33,107 nucleotides of DNA from SAR324 cluster bacterium. Its GTDB lineage: Bacteria > SAR324 > NAC60-12. Positions 8,861 through 15,223 of this stretch are shown in pieces (the stretch's first letter is position 1; each line of letters starts with the position of its first letter). A program made the translations under genes and the position numbers. The stretch covers positions 1 to 33,107 of the forward strand of contig JADGAV010000005.1 of NCBI GenBank assembly GCA_015231825.1, written 5' to 3'. Under the pieces are notes generated by a model that saw nothing but the letters and a program-made list of their open reading frames with translations, searched no databases and was not told where the DNA came from.

Positions 8861-8956
8861 ATGGACAATCTCTTAATTGCACTGATGGCATTCTGTATCG
8901 TAATTTTGATCAGTTACATTTGCCATGCCTTCTCCCATCGGAAAAAAGAGAAATGA
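8861..8956 (+). CDS. Possible 31-aa single-pass membrane microprotein
   Basis: ATG at 8861 opens a 31-codon frame. Residues 4-24 form one uninterrupted hydrophobic helix (LLIALMAFCIVILISYICHAF), followed by a basic tail SHRKKEK. This positive-inside layout is typical of small membrane subunits such as KdpF or CydX, but no partner gene for those systems is nearby. The ribosome site is weak (GGAA about 12 nt upstream). The hydrophobicity pattern is the only evidence for coding. Confidence 0.3.
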   Translation: MDNLLIALMAFCIVILISYICHAFSHRKKEK

Positions 8957-9164
8957 AAGGTGCAGTTTGGCACTCTTCAGTCCGAAAGCAAATGAATTCT
9001 TCAAATCCAGAAACAAGACGATTCATCTGAGGAAGGGAGACTGTTTTTTTGAATATTCGGTGCTTTTTTTCTGATTGCTCAGAAAGTATTTGAGACAAAT
9101 CTCCTGGCCAAAAATTTTTCAGGGCTCCCAAAAGCCGAAAAGAAGGTTATTGATAGAAAGAGAT

Positions 9165-10463
9165 ATGGCAAATTCCAGTAAAAATGAATTGTCTGAAAAC
9201 GAAGGCCCTCTTGTTTTCAAAAAAGTCCTTGTCAAATCGATCGATCTAAATAACCCTCAATCGGGAATCTCGGAAACAAGAATCGATATCGACGAAATCG
9301 GCAATATCCCCGGCATTCTCAAACATTGGCAGTGCGATCTCGAGACGAGAAAACAGGAAATTCAGAAATTGGATTCCCGTTCTTTTGTGAAACGGGCGAT
9401 CGGAGTTTTGAATAAAAAAAATGCGATGGGAGATCGCATCACTGGAGAAGAATTGACAAAGTATTTTCTAACCAAAAAAAATTCGGAATGGGTGAAAAAA
9501 CTCAAAACAGACCCTGGAGATTCTTTAACGCGGCTACAACTGGTCGCTAGTTTTGCAAGAATGAAACACAATTTTCCTGTAGAAACGTATCGCACCTTGT
9601 TTTTGCAGGCCCTGACCGCCTGCAGCTCGGAAGAATTCAGCACACCGGGGCTGAAAATTGTATTTTTTGCGCAGTATCAATATTATCTGAAACTGTTCAA
9701 TAAATGCAAAGATGGTTTAGACAAGTACAACGAAATGCTGACTGGCATCAACAACAAGAAAGATTCACGGGACCAAAGAAGTTCTATCAAGCAGCAGATT
9801 CGCGATGTACAAAGGAATATGAAAATCCTCAGACTGCACCAGCTCTACACGAGCAAGCAATTGAAGGAAGACACGTCAGGTGATGTTTCAATTAGCTTTT
9901 CGGAGATCAGGCGCTTCTTTAAAAAATCAGAAGACTCGATGGAATTCGAAAAGTCCAGGACACAACTTGTCAACAAATTGATCACCATCACCAATATTTT
10001 GCGATATATTCCCTTGCTGCATTCAAAAGCCCATGAACTGCTCGATTTATATATAAAATTGGATCAGGAAAACCCAATCGGATATTTTATTAAAGGAAGG
10101 CTGGGAATGAGCGCTTTGACGTTTTCAATATACCGCTATGAAGGAGGAGATCAAAGTAAGGAATGTCAGCAGGAAATACAGGAAAACTTCAAACTGGCCT
10201 ATCATCAGTACGAATTGGCGGTCGGTAAGATCGACACCACAAGACTCGATAAGAAAGATTTCACTATTTTATTGGAGTATGCCCAGTTAATTTTTTATTT
10301 TTACAACACTTCGATCAATCTTTTGGAAATCAAACTTCCCAAACAGTGGACACAAAATGCTTTTGCTAAAGCGAAAAAAGCCCTGGGCATGGCCAAAGAT
10401 TCCGGAAAAACAGAGCCGCTTCTGGAAAAAATCCTCGCGGCGATGGAACACGAAGATTCTTGA
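9165..10463 (+). CDS. Uncharacterised helical protein, member A of a two-paralogue family
   Basis: A 432-aa soluble, probably all-helical protein that I do not recognise. There is no signal peptide or membrane segment. It is clearly homologous over most of its length to the protein at 25711-27126. Shared blocks include EIGNIPGILKHW (44-55), TGEELTKY near 93-100, FPVETYRTLFLQAL..ACS (137-153), a VQRNMKILR segment, RYIPLL, NPIGYF, YEGG, and a C-terminal EYAQLIFYFYNTS block. The spacing of helices suggests a TPR-like solenoid scaffold. ATG 9165 is chosen over a TTG at 9075 because homology starts only after it and GAAAGAG lies upstream. It ends 30 nt before the receiver-ATPase gene, so the two likely form an operon and act in one signalling route. 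Confidence 0.8.
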   Translation: MANSSKNELSENEGPLVFKKVLVKSIDLNNPQSGISETRIDIDEIGNIPGILKHWQCDLETRKQEIQKLDSRSFVKRAIGVLNKKNAMGDRITGEELTKYFLTKKNSEWVKKLKTDPGDSLTRLQLVASFARMKHNFPVETYRTLFLQALTACSSEEFSTPGLKIVFFAQYQYYLKLFNKCKDGLDKYNEMLTGINNKKDSRDQRSSIKQQIRDVQRNMKILRLHQLYTSKQLKEDTSGDVSISFSEIRRFFKKSEDSMEFEKSRTQLVNKLITITNILRYIPLLHSKAHELLDLYIKLDQENPIGYFIKGRLGMSALTFSIYRYEGGDQSKECQQEIQENFKLAYHQYELAVGKIDTTRLDKKDFTILLEYAQLIFYFYNTSINLLEIKLPKQWTQNAFAKAKKALGMAKDSGKTEPLLEKILAAMEHEDS

Positions 10464-10493
10464 ACGCATTTCACCTAAAAGAGAAAGTAGACG

Positions 10494-11390
10494 ATGCGAG
10501 TTTTGCTTGTTGAAGATGATAATAATTTACTGGAAGAACTGGAAAATTTGCTGACCCGGCGCAATCATATTGTCACCACGGCTAAAAACGGGCAGCAGGC
10601 ATGGGAAGAATACAGCAATTTCCCAAACATCTTTGACATCATCCTGACCGATGTGAAGATGCCGGTGATGGATGGGATGCAATTGCTGAAAAAAATTCGA
10701 CAATACGATTCTGAGGCTCTCGTCATCATCATGACCGCACAGGGAGACCTGGAAATGTCCGTGGAAGCATTAAAGTTGGGAGCACTTTCTTTTTTAAATA
10801 AACCGCTGAACCCCCGTGAGCTGTTATCAGCCCTGGGCAAGCTTGAAATCGTTCGCCCTCCCCGTCATTCGCAAATCAACGGCATGAACCGCTTCAACAA
10901 ACAAATTCAGTTTTCTCTTTCCAGCTGCACCGAATCACTTTCTTCAGCAACCTTCTATCTGGAACGGTCATTCAAATGGCTTTGGCAACTTTCTGATATG
11001 AACAGCCCACAAATGCAGGCCTGCCTCTATGAAGCTATTCTGAACGGGATTGTTCATGGCAATTTGGAAATCCCTTCTTCCTACCAAAGATACTCACGTG
11101 AATTTGATGAGATTGTTGCAGAACGGGAACTGCGCCCGGAGTTTGCCAATCGCCAGATTACCATTCGTGCCGAATTCAATGAAAAGCAGTTCCAGTGTGA
11201 AATTCAAGATGAAGGTAAGGGTTTCGAGTTCAGCCAGTTGCCGGACATCGGAGACACCGCATCTCTGCTGGTTGAAGGCAAGGGCTTGCAAATCATCCGA
11301 TATTATATGGATCAAGTAAGCTGGAACGAATCCGGCAACACCATAAAAATGGTCAAAAATACAAATCTCTCCGGATCTGCGACGACATAA
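10494..11390 (+). CDS. Response regulator receiver fused to RsbW-like HATPase domain
   Basis: A 298-aa cytoplasmic protein. Residues 1-120 are a receiver domain: acidic pair Asp8/Asp9, phospho-acceptor Asp53 (LTDVKMP), Thr81 and Lys103 (NKP). After a linker, residues about 135-290 form a GHKL ATPase of the anti-sigma-factor/serine kinase type: N box Glu180, Asn184, His188-Gly-Asn190; G1 box DEGKGF (239-244); and a GKGLQIIRYYMD lid/G2 segment. There is no DHp dimerisation helix with a phosphorylatable His, so this is not a histidine kinase. Phosphorylation of the receiver probably controls binding or kinase activity toward an anti-anti-sigma (STAS) partner, which is not in the window. It directly follows member A of the uncharacterised family and converges on the next gene with a 10-nt gap. 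Confidence 0.85.
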   Translation: MRVLLVEDDNNLLEELENLLTRRNHIVTTAKNGQQAWEEYSNFPNIFDIILTDVKMPVMDGMQLLKKIRQYDSEALVIIMTAQGDLEMSVEALKLGALSFLNKPLNPRELLSALGKLEIVRPPRHSQINGMNRFNKQIQFSLSSCTESLSSATFYLERSFKWLWQLSDMNSPQMQACLYEAILNGIVHGNLEIPSSYQRYSREFDEIVAERELRPEFANRQITIRAEFNEKQFQCEIQDEGKGFEFSQLPDIGDTASLLVEGKGLQIIRYYMDQVSWNESGNTIKMVKNTNLSGSATT

Positions 11391-11400
11391 CCCTTTCCAG

Positions 11401-12276
11401 CTAAAAAGTTTTCTTCCTCCGCCATTGTTTCGGACGTTCACCTGGATAATTGAGTCCACTGGCATCAACTCCCAGGTCGACAAACATACGGGCCAACACT
11501 ATCGCACTGCTGTATCCTTCCAGCACCGGGACTTCCCACCCCATTTCGTGCAGACGCTTTTCGAGAAAAGGCTGCAGCCAAAAAACATCAGAACAGCCGA
11601 AAGTGATCACTTCTGCACCATCTTCTTCAATGGCAGCAACGGCTTCATTAACTGTCCGTTCCACAGCCTCTGAAGCTTCTCCCCTCAACGCTTTGTCACG
11701 CTCTTCGTCAATCGTTTTTGCATTTTCATAACCGGGTCGAGCGTGATAGTAGTTAATATTTCGGATGGATGCACAACGGTCATGAAAACGATGACGGATG
11801 ACAAGGTCATAATAGTACATATTGTGCGATTCAGTAAAATCGATGATGCTGAATTTATTGCCGAGCATGCTGGCAATATGCATCTGTGAAAAGGCGCAGG
11901 AAGTGACTGGAATGCCAAAATTTCTGGCAATTTCCCTTGATTCCTGAAAACCGGGTTCTCCGCCCCCCAGCAGCACTATGGCGTTATATTTTCCGCTTTC
12001 ACAGGCCTCCCGCACAATCGGTAAACGAGCGGCTGCCACATAGCAAAATTCTTCACGGGTTTCAACCGCCCAGTCACCGTATGGTGACGGAGGACCTCCG
12101 TGAAAATCCCATTCAACATCTTCCAGCAAATGCTCGATATTGAGATATTCCATCCTGAGAAGCTGCTTTTTTGAAAGTCCGGGAACATGGTATTTATCGG
12201 CATACTTGCTACTGGCAGACAATTGAAATGGCTGTATAAACAAAAACCTGTATTTCTTTTTTTCTTCGCTCATCAT
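11401..12276 (-). CDS. Asp/Glu racemase-superfamily protein lacking the first catalytic cysteine
   Basis: A 291-aa protein of the Asp/Glu/hydantoin racemase fold. The second cysteine is kept (Cys228 in TFGCSD), but the first half-site reads LLGGGEPGF (103-110), where the hydantoin-racemase-like protein at 2.9 kb has ACYSDPG. One active-site cysteine is therefore missing, and a two-base racemase mechanism is unlikely. A lyase, isomerase or decarboxylase reaction of the superfamily (compare arylmalonate decarboxylase, which also has a single Cys) is possible. The N-terminal region carries an extra segment (residues 20-75) with KYHVPGLSKKQL and DFHGGPPSPYGDW, not seen in the shorter racemase. 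It is a lone minus-strand gene with a divergent neighbour. Confidence 0.7.
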   Translation of the reverse strand: MMSEEKKKYRFLFIQPFQLSASSKYADKYHVPGLSKKQLLRMEYLNIEHLLEDVEWDFHGGPPSPYGDWAVETREEFCYVAAARLPIVREACESGKYNAIVLLGGGEPGFQESREIARNFGIPVTSCAFSQMHIASMLGNKFSIIDFTESHNMYYYDLVIRHRFHDRCASIRNINYYHARPGYENAKTIDEERDKALRGEASEAVERTVNEAVAAIEEDGAEVITFGCSDVFWLQPFLEKRLHEMGWEVPVLEGYSSAIVLARMFVDLGVDASGLNYPGERPKQWRRKKTF

Positions 12277-12663
12277 TCAACTCATGCTATTGATGAAATC
12301 AACTCCGACCACTAAACAAATGGTTAAGATAAAAACTTAAAACACCCCGCTTGTATTCAACAATTCAAGCGGGATGTTTTACCTCATTTTTTCCTTTTCC
12401 CTCTCTGATGGTCAAGCTTTTATCGTTCCATGCAGTTGTGAGCTGATTTTTAAAGAACCTGAACTCCGCAGACTTGATTGTGATTGAAGCTCTCTAAGCG
12501 GTCCTTTTGGATTCACCGCAAGATTTCTGCAAAATTTAAAGGTTTTACTTTTACCTGCCTCGACTTGACAATGAATCCTTTCTAAGGCTATCAGTGAAAC
12601 AAAAGTGTGCCTGGAAAGCAAGGAATCAAATGATGATTTAGTCAGTTTTCTTTTTTTTCGCGT
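12277..12663. other. 387-nt gap between divergent racemase-like and cyclase genes
   Basis: This must contain the promoters of both flanking genes. It holds one strong hairpin (12339-12380, listed separately) but no credible gene. The roughly 25 nt just before the cyclase ATG are T-rich and lack a Shine-Dalgarno. Confidence 0.5.
12339..12380. terminator. Strong bidirectional hairpin
   Basis: Fifteen-base arms AAAACACCCCGCTTG (12339-12353) and CAAGCGGGATGTTTT (12366-12380) pair with one mismatch around a 12-nt loop, with T-rich flanks on both strands. It has the form of a bidirectional intrinsic terminator, yet it sits between two divergent genes. It may end a small unannotated RNA or act as attenuator or insulator. 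Confidence 0.55.
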
Positions 12664-13725
12664 ATGAAAAGAATTCAATACATCAGCCGCTGGGCTTATC
12701 CTTTATCAAAAGAAGAACTGCTTGAAATAGAAGAGACATCAATCAGGAACAATGCCGGAAAGGGAATCAAAGGCTTTCTTGTTTCTCTAAACGATATATT
12801 TTATCAGCTTATCGAAGGCGAAGATGCGTTGATTGACGATCTCTATTTCGGCAAAATACTACAGGACCCGAAACACAAGGATATTGTTTGTCTGATGAAC
12901 GAAAGCGATGTTTCTGAGCTGAGTTATCCTGATTGGTCAATGAAATTTTTTGATCTCAATTTAGCAGAGGATATCCTTCCAGAAGTCTTAAAGATCATGT
13001 TCAACACGCTGATCCAAACACAGCATATTCTGTTAAAGTACACGCAGCCCTCTGTTATTGATATTTTAAGTTTGGGACTAGACCCCACATCGATTTCCCC
13101 AAGAAAAAGGGATAAAGTCATCTTGATGGCAGATATCATCGGATTTTCAATTCTCTCAGAAAAACTGACGCCGGAAACTGTCATTGCCCTCGTCAACCGG
13201 TTTATTGAAATTTGCGGCAGAAAAACTACCCGATTTGGAGGAGAGATCAGTAAGTTAATTGGAGACAGTGTTTTGGCCATTTTTCCCGGAGATCATGCGG
13301 ATCAGGCGATTTTTGCAAGTGCCGCAATTCTGGACGAACTGGATCATTTAAGAAAACTTTCCAACGACGAAATCCCCTATGACCTGCTTTTTTGTGGAAT
13401 CGGTATTTCATCTGGTAATGTGGTGGAAGGAAATATTGGTTCCAATATCAAAAAGGATTATACCATTATGGGTAATGCGGTCAATCTGGCTGCCAGGTTA
13501 GAGTCTATGACAAGAAAAGTAAACCGTTTGCTGGTCCTCTCCAGTGAAGTTTTTCGGCTGTCTGAGAACGCGAGCAAATTTGACAATTTGGGAAATTTTG
13601 AAATTAAAGGAATGCAAGAACTCGAATCCCTTTATTCACTGAAGGAGACTCCCTTCATCGACATCGATGAGATCTATCAGAAAATAAAAAATTTCCAGTT
13701 GGCCCCACCCCCTGCAGGCGCCTGA
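12664..13725 (+). CDS. BLUF-domain photoactivated adenylyl cyclase (bPAC-like)
   Basis: A 353-aa cytoplasmic protein combining a blue-light flavin (BLUF) sensor with a class III cyclase that makes cAMP. BLUF residues 1-98: Tyr6 (QYIS), Asn30 (IRNNAGKGIKG), Gln48 (FYQLIEG), and Trp91/Met93 (WSMKF), which are the flavin hydrogen-bonding set. The linker and cyclase (about 110-340) show metal Asp157 (ADIIGFS), Asp201 (GDSVLAIF), adenine-selecting Lys197 and Thr267, and Asn274 with Arg278 (VNLAARLE). Recalled from memory, Beggiatoa bPAC has nearly the same length and the same numbering at Lys197 and Thr267, so ATP rather than GTP is predicted. No Shine-Dalgarno precedes the ATG, but its position matches the bPAC start. 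A phosphodiesterase gene follows after 58 nt. Confidence 0.93.
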   Translation: MKRIQYISRWAYPLSKEELLEIEETSIRNNAGKGIKGFLVSLNDIFYQLIEGEDALIDDLYFGKILQDPKHKDIVCLMNESDVSELSYPDWSMKFFDLNLAEDILPEVLKIMFNTLIQTQHILLKYTQPSVIDILSLGLDPTSISPRKRDKVILMADIIGFSILSEKLTPETVIALVNRFIEICGRKTTRFGGEISKLIGDSVLAIFPGDHADQAIFASAAILDELDHLRKLSNDEIPYDLLFCGIGISSGNVVEGNIGSNIKKDYTIMGNAVNLAARLESMTRKVNRLLVLSSEVFRLSENASKFDNLGNFEIKGMQELESLYSLKETPFIDIDEIYQKIKNFQLAPPPAGA

Positions 13726-13783
13726 TTTCATTCCCCGTTATTTTATTTTCAGGCAGGGATCTTCCCTAAAACAAGGAAAAGCG

Positions 13784-14245
13784 ATGACTTGTATCGGTAT
13801 TATTTCAGATACTCACAATTTGCTGAGGCCAGAGGCCATTGCTGCGTTGGAGGGTTCAGATCTGATTGTTCATGCAGGGGATATCGGCGGCACGGAAATA
13901 ATTAGCAGACTGCAAGAAATTGCTCCGGTAAGAGCCGTACGGGGAAACATTGACCCATCATCTGGGGAAAATGCGTTTCCATTGAACGAAATTTTTGAGA
14001 TTTCAGGGAAATCATTTTGCGTGATCCACAATCTTGATGAACTCGAACTGGATCCCGCCGCGGCCGGGTTTGATATTTTGATTTCAGGGCATTCTCACAT
14101 CCCCAAACTTGAAAGCAAAAACCGGGTGCTTTTCCTCAATCCCGGCAGTGCCGGCCCTCGGCGTTTCAAGCTTCCGATTAGCCTGGCGACATTGCAAATA
14201 GAAAATGATGAGATCATTCCGGAATTAATTGAGTTGAAAATTTAA
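13784..14245 (+). CDS. YfcE/MJ0936-family metallophosphodiesterase
   Basis: A 153-aa protein of the small calcineurin-like phosphoesterase family. Dinuclear metal motifs occur in order: Asp9-x-His11 (SDTHN), Asp33 (HAGDIGG), Asn55 (RGNID), His82 (VIHN) and His103-x-His105 (GHSHIP), followed by NPGS. The usual second-histidine context THG is replaced by IHN. Relatives hydrolyse phosphodiesters in vitro, including cyclic nucleotides in some cases. AAGGAAAA precedes the ATG. It lies 58 nt downstream of the light-activated cyclase on the same strand, so a role in removing cAMP is attractive but unproven. Length is normal for the family. Confidence 0.85.
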   Translation: MTCIGIISDTHNLLRPEAIAALEGSDLIVHAGDIGGTEIISRLQEIAPVRAVRGNIDPSSGENAFPLNEIFEISGKSFCVIHNLDELELDPAAAGFDILISGHSHIPKLESKNRVLFLNPGSAGPRRFKLPISLATLQIENDEIIPELIELKI

Positions 14246-14328
14246 AAATTTGGCAGCATCAGGATGTCAACTCAAATTGTCCTCTACATTCGCTATTTTC
14301 TGAAAAACCATTCACGAAAAAGGAGCAC

Positions 14329-14739
14329 ATGAAAAGCAGTGGGCTAATCTATCATATTGCGATTGAATCTGAATTTCGACGCCTTATGATCAATGGAGAA
14401 TATTGCCCTCCTTTATTCAAAAAAGAGGGTTTCATTCATTGTACAGAATTAGACAGCACTCTGTTGAAGGTTGCCAAAGATTATTTTTCGCATGTGAATG
14501 AAGCAATCATCGTTCTTGAAATCAATACCACGGCGGTTTCGGCAGAAATCAAATTTGAGGCACCCGTTCCAATTGCAGGAGGTGGAAGGGAACATCTGGA
14601 AACTGGATTACTTTTCCCTCACATTTATGGTCCTTTGAATACCAACGCGATTAAAGGAATCGGACGATTGAATAAAGTTCAAGGTTCATTCACCTGGCCT
14701 AAAAAGTTTATCTCTTTTCAAAATTTTTTCTTTTCCTGA
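14329..14739 (+). CDS. DUF952 family protein
   Basis: A 136-aa protein matching DUF952: LIYHIA at the start, EGFIHCTE (53-60 region), a LEIN strand, and FPHIYGPLN with a downstream IKGIGRL segment. The family is small, cytoplasmic and of unknown biochemical function. AAGGAG lies close to the ATG. It follows the phosphodiesterase after 83 nt on the same strand, and no functional link is evident. Confidence 0.8.
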   Translation: MKSSGLIYHIAIESEFRRLMINGEYCPPLFKKEGFIHCTELDSTLLKVAKDYFSHVNEAIIVLEINTTAVSAEIKFEAPVPIAGGGREHLETGLLFPHIYGPLNTNAIKGIGRLNKVQGSFTWPKKFISFQNFFFS

Positions 14740-15223
14740 CGCAAAAAGGAGTCGAAAAAACTATCTGTCAAACCGCTTTCTTTAGTGCAGTAAACTTGCA
14801 ATTGAAAAGGCAACAGCCCGGCATGCTCGGATCCACAAAGCCCTGCATTTCGTTTGAAGTTTTTTCTTCTCTTCTACTCAGAACAAAAATCTCCGTCTTG
14901 CATTGATGTTATTGGGCCAAAAGGTTACATTCTAAAATGAAACTTGATTCTATTGAAATGCGATTGTTTTGTTTCCCTGTTTGTCATCAACAGGAAATTG
15001 CTGACCTGCAAAAATCCCGATGCCTTTTGAGCAGGCCTGGCAGTAAATGAACGTTCCCTGTGCTTTTATTGCGATCCGCATACAAAGATCGGAAAGCCCC
15101 GCTCCAGGAATAAATAGAAATATCATCCAACATAAACAGGCAGATATATTTTGTGCTGCCAGATCTCAATGGTTTTATTGTATTCTATTGATGTGATCAT
15201 GAAGTAACTATTGACGAGGTGTC
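14740..15223. other. 484-nt gap before the hybrid kinase
   Basis: No RNA gene, repeat or convincing frame is seen. It presumably carries the promoter of the histidine kinase gene. Just before the kinase ATG, GAGGTG serves as ribosome site. Confidence 0.4.

Larger units (their letters stand above)
8375..9164. other. 790-nt region between divergent genes, with two possible short ORFs
   Basis: This gap separates the minus-strand reductase from the plus-strand uncharacterised gene and must hold promoters for both. It contains two small plus-strand frames listed separately (8711-8815 and 8861-8956). No tRNA, known riboswitch or longer conserved frame was recognised. Confidence 0.5.

Noticed and set aside
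12412..12678. 88-codon minus-strand frame ending just before the 12339-12380 hairpin
   Set aside because: It starts with TTG inside the cyclase gene, has no ribosome site, and its composition (Ser/Lys/Arg-rich) resembles no family.
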